This document shows positions 17,837 through 25,605 of a stretch of DNA of 64,000 bases, piece after piece. The DNA is taken from contig CAVZCL010000001.1 of assembly GCA_963773745.1 (NCBI GenBank), positions 434,001 to 498,000 of the forward strand, read 5' to 3'. Position 1 is the stretch's first letter. Every line of letters starts with the position of its first letter. Both the position numbers and the translations under genes were made by a program. Origin of the DNA: UBA5069 sp963773745. GTDB lineage: Bacteria > Chloroflexota > Anaerolineae > Caldilineales > Caldilineaceae. The notes under the pieces were generated by a model. It saw only the letters and a list, made by a program, of their open reading frames with translations, did no database searches and had not been told where the DNA came from.

Positions 17837-20575
17837 CTAAGCGACAATGCCGAACTCGCGCGCCTTGACGACGGCGTCGCGCCGGTTCTCGGCATTCAGC
17901 TTCTGGTACAGATTGTTCAGGTGCGTTTGGATGGTGGAGGCGCTGACCCCAAGGGTGTTCGCAATCTCCTTGTTGGTCAGACGGTCAACAAGCAACTCCA
18001 TTACGTCCATTTCGCGGTTCGTGAGGGGTTCCACAAGGCGGGCGGCTGCGGGCGGCGCGTCAGCAATGCCCCCAGGAATCGCAGCGAGCGCGCGTGCAAT
18101 CAGGTCACCGGCCACCCCTTGCGCCAGCAACTGGCGAAGCAGCGGCTGAATTGCGCCGCCCTGTTCGACCAGCGGGCGCAGATAATCTTCGCCCTCACAC
18201 AGGAGTACGGCGCGTTTGGCAGTCTCAAAGGCTGCGTCATCGCGGCCCTGCTTCAGCAGCAGGTGCGCCCGTGCCATCTCCACGTCGGCGCTCCAGCGCT
18301 GGAGGCGCGTCTGCTGTATATGGCTTGTCAACCCGTCCAGCAGCAGACGCGCCTGTGCCAGCCGCGTTGCGCCGCCGGCCGCGATGAGGACGCGCGCGGC
18401 CGTCAATTGGGGGGCCTCAAACTGGAACAAGACCGTCGTGGGGGTTGACAACCCACCGAGCGCGCTGATGTGACGCAGCGCCAATCCAACGTCGCCGCAA
18501 TTGAGCGCCACACGTCCGCGGCAGGACTTAACCTGTTCCATCATTAAGTAAAGGTTGTTGCGACCAGAAAGTTCTTCAATCGCGGCCAGGTATTGGTCAC
18601 TGCGTTTGGGTTGCCCCAAAAGAGAATAGATCACCGCCAAGGCCAGGTGGCTGTCAACCACACAACGTATGTGCGCTGCGTAGCTAAGCTCCACCATGGC
18701 AGAAAAGTGCTGAATTGCAGCCTGCGTCTGCCAGCGCTCATGGGCAACCATGCCAGGCGTGTAGTGACCCCACGCCGTCGTGAGAGGATAACCATGGCTG
18801 CGTGCGCGCTCGAGCAGGATGCCACCCCACTGCGCGGCCTGCTCCAAATCGGCCGAGTTGAAGCGTGAGAGTGCCTTCGCCATTAGCAAACGAATGGTGT
18901 ACGCGTCGAATTCGGTATCGTTGGCCGCCAGTGCAGCATCTGTGATTGCGTCAGATTCGGGTCTGCGGTCCATCATTTCCAGCCCGCCGCTCAAGTAAAT
19001 ATGAGCCAAACCGCGCGCAAACTTGTAATCAGCCGGCAGTCCTGCAAGTGCGTTTTGTGCGGCCTCAACGGCGGCAAGGGGCTGCAGTTGTGTCCAAAAC
19101 CGGAGCGAGTGCAAGGTGGAGATCTGCGCACGCAGAACCTGCTGCTGCGCAGGGGGCGCATTGGGAATCAAGGCGCTTGCCTTCTCCACAAGTGCTTGAA
19201 TTCCATCGACGCGCCCAAAAAAGCTGTAGGACCAGGCACGCGCGAGGAGCAGAGCGGGGCGCTTCTCAATCAGCGCAGCGGGCAATCGCCCCAAAACGCG
19301 CTCGAGCAGCGGGCGGTCCATGCGGTTGAGCATGGCGGGCACGCTGTGCTCCACATACTGCGCGGCAGCATCCAAATCACCACTTGCCAGCGCGTGATCA
19401 ATCGCCTCGTCCACATAGCCGGAGCAATCAAGCCAGGCCGCCGCCCGGCTGTGAAGACGCGCAACCTCTTCGGGTTGGGTCGTCGCTTTCAAGCGCAGGA
19501 GCAACAGATCGCGAAAGAGCGCATGATAGCGAAACCATTCGCCTTGCGCGTCAAGCGGAATGACAAAAAGATTCGCGCGCAGTATCGTCTCGAGTATGCG
19601 CGTGGCCTGCTCGAGGGCGCCATGCGAAACTTTGGCCAGATTCACTTCTGCGTTGCACTTTGCGGGCGGCTCCTCGGCCGGCCAGAGCATGGCAGCGCAG
19701 AGCGGCGCCGAAAAGCGCTCGACGATAGCTGAGTTGAGTAGGAAGCGCAGCACCTCATCACTCTGGCTGGCGAGCACCTGATCCATCAGATAGTCGAGCG
19801 CATGTTGCTGGGTTTGGTCCAGGCGCGCGGCCATGTCGGCCACCTCCTGGGTATTCTCCGTGGCCGCGAGCGAAAGCGCCACCATGCGCAGACCTGCGCC
19901 CCATCCCTCGGTGCGTGCATAAATGGCCAGCAACGCTGCCTCCGGCAAAGTCCGTCCCGAAGATTTCTCGACGAAATCGCGCATCTCCGGCGCGGCAAAG
20001 CGCAAATCGGCCGAGCGAATTTCCACCATGCGGCCGCGGGCACGCAGTGCACTTAGGGGAAGCGGCGGCTCTGCGCGCGCCGTAATCACAAGCTGCACCT
20101 GATGCGGCAGGTGCTCAAGCAGCCGCCCAACCAGACTATGCACCTCCATATCGTGAACAGAGTGGTAATCATCCAGAACCAGGATGAGCGGCTCGGGCAA
20201 CTCCGCCAGGTCATTGATCAATTGCGCGGCAAGCTGCTCGGTGGGCGGCCGAACGGAAGCCATGGTCATGACCTGCAAGCTTGCGCACGCACGAGGGAAG
20301 ACGCTCTGCACTGCCTCGATGACGTAGGCAAGGAAGGTCATCAAGTCCGTACTGCCGCCCTCCAGCGAATACCATGCGACTGCAGTCTTGACACCCTGTA
20401 GCCACTGCAGGACGACAGTGGTCTTGCCCATGCCTGCGGGCGCGCAAATGAGGGTGAGGGCGCGCTGCGGCTGCTGATGGAGCAGGTGCATGAGGCGCGG
20501 GCGCGCCAGTGCATCGTCTCCCAGCTTGGGGATGAGGAGCTTGGTTTTGATTAACCACGCAGACTGGGATTGCAT
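17837..20575 (-). CDS. MalT-type LuxR-family ATP-dependent transcriptional activator
   Basis: Large STAND-class regulator. 'LIKTKLLIPKLGDDALARPRL' at the N-terminus is the standard MalT-like opening; Walker A 'CAPAGMGKTTVVLQWL' near residue 45; Walker B-like 'PLILVLDDYHSVHD' near 140; sensor 'VQLVITARAEPPLPLSALRARG'; then a TPR-like helical region of about 500 residues and the C-terminal LuxR HTH 'LTNREMDVMELLVDRLTNKEIANTLGVS' ending 'TIQTHLNNLYQKLNA'. ATG at 20575 was chosen because homology begins there; an ATG 54 nt upstream gives an 18-residue extension. The inducer is unknown. No clear target operon is adjacent; its 5' flank is the MITE cluster. Confidence 0.9.
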   Translation of the reverse strand: MQSQSAWLIKTKLLIPKLGDDALARPRLMHLLHQQPQRALTLICAPAGMGKTTVVLQWLQGVKTAVAWYSLEGGSTDLMTFLAYVIEAVQSVFPRACASLQVMTMASVRPPTEQLAAQLINDLAELPEPLILVLDDYHSVHDMEVHSLVGRLLEHLPHQVQLVITARAEPPLPLSALRARGRMVEIRSADLRFAAPEMRDFVEKSSGRTLPEAALLAIYARTEGWGAGLRMVALSLAATENTQEVADMAARLDQTQQHALDYLMDQVLASQSDEVLRFLLNSAIVERFSAPLCAAMLWPAEEPPAKCNAEVNLAKVSHGALEQATRILETILRANLFVIPLDAQGEWFRYHALFRDLLLLRLKATTQPEEVARLHSRAAAWLDCSGYVDEAIDHALASGDLDAAAQYVEHSVPAMLNRMDRPLLERVLGRLPAALIEKRPALLLARAWSYSFFGRVDGIQALVEKASALIPNAPPAQQQVLRAQISTLHSLRFWTQLQPLAAVEAAQNALAGLPADYKFARGLAHIYLSGGLEMMDRRPESDAITDAALAANDTEFDAYTIRLLMAKALSRFNSADLEQAAQWGGILLERARSHGYPLTTAWGHYTPGMVAHERWQTQAAIQHFSAMVELSYAAHIRCVVDSHLALAVIYSLLGQPKRSDQYLAAIEELSGRNNLYLMMEQVKSCRGRVALNCGDVGLALRHISALGGLSTPTTVLFQFEAPQLTAARVLIAAGGATRLAQARLLLDGLTSHIQQTRLQRWSADVEMARAHLLLKQGRDDAAFETAKRAVLLCEGEDYLRPLVEQGGAIQPLLRQLLAQGVAGDLIARALAAIPGGIADAPPAAARLVEPLTNREMDVMELLVDRLTNKEIANTLGVSASTIQTHLNNLYQKLNAENRRDAVVKAREFGIVA

Positions 20576-20680
20576 TTTACTTTCGCCGGGGAACTGGGCG
20601 CGCGTGTACAAGAAGGCGAGCAGAAGCACTTGTAAGAATAGCGGCGGCCCGCCGGTGTGTCAACACAGACAGGTTCGCGG

Positions 20681-20902
20681 CAGGGCTTCTCAAAAGTCAG
20701 AATGAGGTGTGGCAAGCGCCAACAGCAACCTCACCCCCGGCCCCTCTCCATGCGGAGAGGGGAGCAAGGCAACTGCGTCACGCCGGAGACGTGACCTACA
20801 ACGGCGGCGCTGTGCTCCCCTCTCCAATTTTCTGGAGAGGGGCCGGGGGTGAGGTTGCTGTTGGCGCTTGTCACACCTCATTCTGACTTTTGAGAAGCCC
20901 TG
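20681..20902. mobile_element. MITE-like element with about 70-bp terminal inverted repeats and 8-9 bp target duplication
   Basis: Arms 20681-20750 and 20833-20902 are reverse complements over 70 bp with one mismatch, starting CAGGGCTTCTCAAAAGTC. The direct repeat GGTTCGCGG occurs at 20672-20680 and again at 20902-20910, so the element is flanked by an 8-9 bp target-site duplication. The 82-nt centre has no ORF but contains a CGTCACGCCGGAGACGTGAC segment like the tandem units at 42.9 kb. The inner arm carries the CAACCTCACCCCCGGCCCC motif shared with the element near 33.3 kb. Confidence 0.85.
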
Positions 20903-20958
20903 GTTCGCGGGGTCAGCGCCGCAGTACAGCACCGCACCCCGCCCGTATGCCCATGCGG

Positions 20959-21208
20959 CTATGCATTATACGCATCGTTATTTGTTAGTGAGTTTGGTGC
21001 GCCACGACCGCCGTAGGCTAAAGCCTACGGCTAGGCAAACCAAGTCGGCTGTTAAAAGCCGACTCATTCCGACGTGCAACAGACATTCTCGAGAACGGTC
21101 ATCGGGCTTCAGCCGGCTTCAGCCGGCTTGGTTTGCCTAGCTGCAGGCTTGAGCCTGCAGCGGCTGCGGCGACGGAAAACCGCCGAAGCGCGATGCGTAT
21201 AGGCATAG
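20959..21208. repeat. Composite palindromic element with CTAGGCAAACCAAG core (family C, copy 1)
   Basis: Outer ends CTATGCATTATACGCATCG (20959-20977) and 21191-21208 are inverted. Inside, a hairpin CCGTAGGCTAAAGCCTACGG, the core CTAGGCAAACCAAG (21031-21044) and a hairpin AGTCGGCT...AGCCGACT face the inverted set AGCCGGCTTCAGCCGGCT, CTTGGTTTGCCTAG (21127-21140) and CTGCAGGCTTGAGCCTGCAG. The paired arms share structure but only part of their sequence. Confidence 0.8.
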
Positions 21209-21216
21209 ATCCATGC

Positions 21217-21273
21217 GGAGAGGGGCCGGGGATGGGTGCTATCACTGCGGCGCTGACTTTTGAGGGGCCCTGG
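21217..21273. mobile_element. Right-end remnant of a second MITE copy
   Basis: GGAGAGGGGCCGGGG at 21217 through CTGACTTTTGAGGGGCCCTGG at 21253-21273 aligns with the right arm of the element at 20833-20902. No matching left arm is next to it, so it is truncated or recombined. Confidence 0.65.
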
Positions 21274-21283
21274 TCCCCTGCTG

Positions 21284-21342
21284 AATTCCGGCTGCGCCTT
21301 CCCTATTCCGGCTGCGCCTTCCCTATTCCGGCTGCGCCTTCC
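21284..21342. repeat. Three tandem copies of a 20-bp unit
   Basis: ATTCCGGCTGCGCCTTCCCT is repeated at 21284, 21304 and 21324 (last copy lacks its final bases). The array separates the MITE remnant from the arylsulfatase fragment. Confidence 0.9.
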
Positions 21343-21363
21343 ATCGGAAATCATCAGTTCTCA

Positions 21364-21930
21364 ATGATTTCTTTCCAGCAGCAGGGAATACAATGGCTGG
21401 TGAAATATGCCAGCTATTTTGCAAACAATCAGCGCCATACCATCACTGCATTTGTTGATATTCCTGAAGAGGGCGCAGAGGGCGTGCTGCTCAGCCACGG
21501 CGGCAACGATGGGGGCTACTCGCTTTATGTGCAGGACAACAAGCTAAAGTATGTGCACAACTATGTGGAGCAAAAGTACTACGAGATTGAGTCCAACAGG
21601 GAACTGACACCCGGCGCACACGAGCTGCGCTTTGAGTTCGAGAAGACCGGCGATCCGCAACTGCGCCAGGGCAAGGGTGCAGCCGGCATTGGCCAACTCT
21701 ATATTGACGGTGTGCTGGTTGGCGCCGTTGATATGCCTGTGACGACGCCCTTCGCGTTTGGGCTTACCGGCGGCGTTACCTGTGGCGCGGACAACGGCGC
21801 TCCCGTTACCCCCGGCTACAAGCCGCCGTTTGTCTTCACAGGCAAGATGAGCCATGTGACGGTTGATGTCTCCGGTGAGGTTATCAAGGACGCCGAAGCA
21901 ACGATGCGCGCCGTCATGGCCCACCAGTAG
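21364..21930 (+). pseudogene. C-terminal fragment of an arylsulfatase
   Basis: The frame from about 21364 encodes only the C-terminal beta-sandwich (LamG-like) domain of bacterial arylsulfatases: 'ITAFVDIPEEGAEGVLLSHG', 'GGYSLYVQDNKLKYVHNYV', 'LTPGAHELRFEFEKTGDPQL', 'GIGQLYIDGVLVGAVDMPVT', 'LTGGVTCGADNGAPVTPGY', 'KMSHVTVDVSGEVIKDAEA'. The catalytic N-terminal domain with the C/S-x-P-x-R motif is absent. Upstream lie the 20-bp tandem array and a MITE remnant, so rearrangement probably removed the 5' part. Codon use still looks coding, which suggests recent loss. The maturase at 15.9-17.4 kb is its natural partner. Assignment of the domain is from family knowledge, not from a search. Confidence 0.75.
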
Positions 21931-22639
21931 CCAAGGCTCTTCCACGGTGCGCAGGTGCGGCTGTTGTGGATACCGCAGCGTGGCAGAAGGGAACGGGATT
22001 AGGCAACGGTGATTGCGGTGAGCGGGAACTCTTCGCTGCCTCTTCCCTTTCTGCCAGGTCGTTTGCGCTGCGGCATCGTTTGAGTCGCCATGAAGCGAGG
22101 CTTCCCGTGGGAAGCCTCGCTTCATTCAGTGGCTGTGGTAAGATGACACGGGACGCCTCTGCCACCCACGCGCACCGGCTCAATGAACGAGTTGCAGGCC
22201 TGCCTCTGGTGCCAATGGAGCGTAGCCTGCCTGAACGACCGCACAGTACATTCGCTGCGCCTATACCCAAGATGCACGAGCTTCCGCCCACGAAGAAGGC
22301 GGTCGGTTCGCTGCGCCAGCCGTCGCGTCTGTGCCACCTCTTCACTGCAGTGCTTTCCGCCTACGCACGTATTTCGCACGCGTGTAGCCAGGGCCTTGCA
22401 CGTGCAAGGCGTCATGGATGTGGCGCCGGAATTCATGAGCCGGCGCAGGGAAAGAGACAGCGGGCTATCCGCCGCCAAGCCCGACGGTTCTGCAGAACAT
22501 CAGGATACGAATCGCACTCATTGAGAGGATCTCTTGCCCGTGAATACTGAAAGCACCTTCCCGGGGGCGTTGCCGATTGATCCAGATCCGACGCCCGCTG
22601 TATTTTTGCCCGTCGCGCCTGAAGTTGCCGAAGACAGAG
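21931..22639. other. 709-bp gap with a REP hairpin and no supportable gene
   Basis: Apart from the hairpin at 22091-22124 nothing convincing is seen. Short open frames here have no domain-like pattern. The last 100 nt may hold the true N-terminus of the next gene in another frame: from a GTG at about 22539 an acidic, Pro-rich reading (V-N-T-E-S-T-F-P-G-A-L-P-I-D-P-D-P) runs to a stop just after 22660. Confidence 0.5.
22091..22124. repeat. REP-like hairpin, copy 4
   Basis: TGAAGCGAGGCTTCCC, 2-nt loop GT, and its exact complement: 16 perfect base pairs. Same family as the hairpins around the RAYT gene but with a shortened loop. Confidence 0.9.
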
Positions 22640-23683
22640 ATGCCGGAGCCAACGCGCTCGCTTGAGGCCAGCCTGCGCAGTATCCTGAGCACGGCGCAGG
22701 TTGTTTCGCCTCCGCTGCTTGCGTTGGGGGTCTTTGTGCTGGTGGGCGGGGCGCTGGCGATGTTGCGCGCCGGCTCACCCATTCTCAACCCGATCATTCT
22801 CAGCATCTACATCGTCACGCTTTCGCTGCCTGGGTATCGCTGGCTCAAGCGCAGCGGCGTGCCTTCGGCGCTCGTGCTGCCGATCATTGTGCTCGTCGTG
22901 CTCGCCATTGGGCTTGGTCTCAGCCTGCTGGCATGGCTCTCCGTCACAAGGCTGGTGCAGGGGCTGGGAGAATACACCCAAGTTATCGATAGCGCAGTGA
23001 ATGCAGTCGCGACGCAGGTTGGCCTGGGGGCCAACGGCGAAACGGGCCAGGCTGCGGCACAGTTGATGGCCAGAATTGTGCTGACTCTCGCGCCAACGCT
23101 CACTTCCGTTGTATTCAGCATCATTCTGGCCGCGTTTCTTCTGCTCGAAGCGCCTCGCTTCGGTCGCCTGCTCAATACCTCGATGAAGGACCTGCCCTTC
23201 ATCGGCTTGACGCCCCAGGTGATGAATGCGGCTATCACGTATCTTTTTGTGCGCTTCCGCATTAACGCGATTTCCGGAATTGCATCTGGTATCTTCTTTT
23301 GGCTGGTCGGCATCCCTTTTGCGCCTCTCTGGGGATTGCTCCTGGGCGTGCTCAGTTTTGTACCGTATATCGGTATTGTCGTGGCCACCATACCTGTCGT
23401 GTTGCTGGCGCTGGCAAGCGGCGGTCTTACGCTGGCGATTGTGGTCATCGTAGTGATCACGATCCTGAATTTCCTTGTCGAGAATGTTGTGGCGCCCGCC
23501 ATGACAGGCAAGACGCTCAGCCTCTCGCCGGCGGCGGTCATCATCTCGTTTGCCTTCTGGATGTGGCTGCTCGGTGCAATCGGCGCGCTCATCGCCATGC
23601 CGATTACAGTGCTGCTCATGCTCACCTTCAAGCGCTACGAGTCGACGCGCTGGGTTTCACAACTCATTGGTTCAAGCGAGTGA
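22640..23683 (+). CDS. AI-2E/PerM-family membrane transporter
   Basis: About 347-residue inner-membrane protein of the AI-2E transporter (PerM, UPF0118) family; real substrates of the family range from autoinducer-2 to Na+/H+ exchange. Hydrophobic segments are visible at 'LLALGVFVLVGGALAMLRA', 'ILSIYIVTLSLPGYRW', 'VLPIIVLVVLAIGLGLSLLA', 'TSVVFSIILAAFLLLEAPR', 'FWLVGIPFAPLWGLLLGVLS', 'VVLLALASGGLTLAIVVIVV' and 'ISFAFWMWLLGAIGALIAMP'; 'VENVVAPAMTGKTLSLSP' is the family signature region. ATG at 22640 is the conservative start. A Pro-rich acidic segment just upstream in another frame may be the genuine N-terminus after a frameshift. The SulP gene follows 27 nt downstream, so both are probably co-transcribed. 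Confidence 0.88.
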   Translation: MPEPTRSLEASLRSILSTAQVVSPPLLALGVFVLVGGALAMLRAGSPILNPIILSIYIVTLSLPGYRWLKRSGVPSALVLPIIVLVVLAIGLGLSLLAWLSVTRLVQGLGEYTQVIDSAVNAVATQVGLGANGETGQAAAQLMARIVLTLAPTLTSVVFSIILAAFLLLEAPRFGRLLNTSMKDLPFIGLTPQVMNAAITYLFVRFRINAISGIASGIFFWLVGIPFAPLWGLLLGVLSFVPYIGIVVATIPVVLLALASGGLTLAIVVIVVITILNFLVENVVAPAMTGKTLSLSPAAVIISFAFWMWLLGAIGALIAMPITVLLMLTFKRYESTRWVSQLIGSSE

Positions 23684-23710
23684 CCGTGGCGCGGGGGTGC
23701 ATCCAGGCTT

Positions 23711-25489
23711 ATGCAAAGTTATCTTGACGCGACACGTGGGGCCATTGTCGGTTCGTTGCGCGTGCTGCGACCGAGTCGCAAGACGCTTTCCGGCGACCTG
23801 TTGGCGGGCTTCACCTTTGCAGCCGTCAACATTCCGCAGGGGCTCGCCTATGCGCTCATGGCGGGCATTACGCCTGTCAATGGCCTCTATACATTGATGT
23901 TGGCAACACCCGTTGCGGCGCTCTTCACGGGCTCGGTCTTCCTGAATGTCTCTTCCACGGGCGCTGTCTCTGCTTCGCTTGCCGACACACTGCGCTTTTT
24001 CCCCGCCGACAACCGCCTTGTGGCTTTGGCGCTGATTTGCGTCGTCATGGGCATCTTCCAGCTTTTGCTGGGCCTCTTTCGCATGGGCTGGATCATGCGC
24101 TTTGTGCCCAATTCCGTCATGGTAGGCTTCATGACCGGCGTGGCGCTCAACATTATTCTGGGGCAGGTGGACGAGTTTACGGCCTATGGCAGCACGCAGG
24201 GTAACAAGGTGATGCAATTGGCCGATACGATGGTCAACTACCGCTTCATCGCCTATGAATCCATGGCTGTCGGCGTATTGACAATCGCGCTGATTCTTCT
24301 GTTTGAACGCACCCGCCTGAAGGGAATTGCAATGCTGGCGGCGATGGCCATCAGTTCGGGCACTGCGCTTGCGTTGAACCTGCGCAACGTTGCATATGTG
24401 CGGGACGTGGCCGAGATCAGCCAGTCGCTGCCGCAGCCGGTTGCGCTCAACTGGTCCTACCTACCGGCGGTGCTTGTGCCTGCGCTTGCAGTGGGCATGC
24501 TTGCGCTGGTGCAGGGTGCGGCGGTGAGCCAATCCTTCCCCAACCCCAACGGCAAGTATGGCAGCGTCAACCGCGATTTCATCGGTACAGGGCTGGCGAA
24601 CATTGCTACTGGCTTCTTCCGCGGGCTGCCGGCCGGTGGCTCGGCTTCGGGCACAGGTGTGCTGGTGGGCGCCGGCGCGCACTCACGCTGGGCCAACATT
24701 TTCGCGGGCTTCTTTGTACTGATCATCGTGCTACTCTTCGGCAGCCTGGCCGAACTGGTGGCCATGCCTGCGCTGGCTGGACTGCTTATTCTGATTGGCG
24801 TGCGCATGATCAACGTGCGCGCCGTAACATCCGTGTGGAACACGAGCATCCTGGCGAGCACTTCGCTGGGGCTGACTCTGGCCGCCACTCTGCTCATTCC
24901 GCTCCAGTATGCGGTGCTGGTTGGCGTGGCCGTCTCTGTACTCATCAACCTCTTCCAGCAGTCAGAGCAGGCAAAGCTGCTGGAGATCGTCTGGTCCGAT
25001 ACCCAGTTCCCGATTGAGCGGCCGGCGCCGCGCTTTGTCCCCAGTGATTCGATTACGTGCCTGCAGATTACCGGCAGCCTCTTCTTTGCCGCCGCTGCCA
25101 ATATGGAATCGAAGCTGCCCGACGCCGCCACCACGCACAACGCCGTTGTGCTGCTCGCCATTCGTGGCCACCAGGAAGTGGGCAGCACGTTGATAGCCGT
25201 GCTCGAGCGCTACACGCGCCAGTTGCAGGCCAATGGCAATCGCCTCATGATTGTGGGAGCGAGCAAGAGAATCCAGGTGCAGTTCAGGGATACGGGCGTA
25301 ACCGCACTGGTGGGTGAGGAGAACATCTACGGGGCGGACGAGCGCGTGGGCTATGCGCTGGCACAGGCCTATGCCGACGCGGTGCGCTGGCTCAGGGCGC
25401 GCGACATAGACGTGCGTCGGCCTAGCTACCTCCACATTGGGGAGGAAGAGGCAGCGCACGAAAAAGCGCAGGAGGCCAGTGGCGAGTAA
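23711..25489 (+). CDS. SulP-family anion transporter with STAS domain
   Basis: 592-residue SLC26/SulP-type permease, probably for sulfate, bicarbonate or another anion. It opens with 'LSGDLLAGFTFAAVNIPQGLAYALMAG', the conserved TM1 region, then 'GLYTLMLATPVAALFTGS', 'FVPNSVMVGFMTGVALNIIL', 'AAVSQSFPNPNGKYGSVNRDFIG', 'GLPAGGSASGTGVLVGAGA' and 'PALAGLLILIGVRMI'. After the last TM a cytoplasmic STAS domain runs from about residue 430 to 560 ('ITCLQITGSLFFAAAANME', 'VVLLAIRGHQEVGSTL', 'RLMIVGASKRIQVQF'). With a sulfatase remnant and maturase upstream, sulfate is a reasonable but unproven substrate. A strong bidirectional hairpin follows. Confidence 0.92.
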   Translation: MQSYLDATRGAIVGSLRVLRPSRKTLSGDLLAGFTFAAVNIPQGLAYALMAGITPVNGLYTLMLATPVAALFTGSVFLNVSSTGAVSASLADTLRFFPADNRLVALALICVVMGIFQLLLGLFRMGWIMRFVPNSVMVGFMTGVALNIILGQVDEFTAYGSTQGNKVMQLADTMVNYRFIAYESMAVGVLTIALILLFERTRLKGIAMLAAMAISSGTALALNLRNVAYVRDVAEISQSLPQPVALNWSYLPAVLVPALAVGMLALVQGAAVSQSFPNPNGKYGSVNRDFIGTGLANIATGFFRGLPAGGSASGTGVLVGAGAHSRWANIFAGFFVLIIVLLFGSLAELVAMPALAGLLILIGVRMINVRAVTSVWNTSILASTSLGLTLAATLLIPLQYAVLVGVAVSVLINLFQQSEQAKLLEIVWSDTQFPIERPAPRFVPSDSITCLQITGSLFFAAAANMESKLPDAATTHNAVVLLAIRGHQEVGSTLIAVLERYTRQLQANGNRLMIVGASKRIQVQFRDTGVTALVGEENIYGADERVGYALAQAYADAVRWLRARDIDVRRPSYLHIGEEEAAHEKAQEASGE

Positions 25490-25498
25490 CGGGTGGCG

Positions 25499-25549
25499 AA
25501 ATCGTAAAGAGCGGCGCATCCCCAGGGGATGCGCCGCTCTTTACGATTT
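25499..25549. terminator. Bidirectional terminator hairpin, 25-bp perfect stem
   Basis: AAATCGTAAAGAGCGGCGCA then TCCCC (25499-25523), one A, and its exact complement (25525-25549). It lies between the convergent ends of the SulP gene and the TlpA-like gene. The A/T-rich base of the stem gives a U-rich tail in both directions. Confidence 0.85.
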
Positions 25550-25605
25550 GCCATTTACCACTGACCCTCTTGCTTGCGTTCCCTGATTGCCACACTGCTG
25601 CCCGA

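Noticed and set aside
22183..22524. 113-codon plus-strand frame in the gap before the AI-2E gene
   Set aside because: Cys/Arg-rich, no domain, no Shine-Dalgarno; most likely noncoding.
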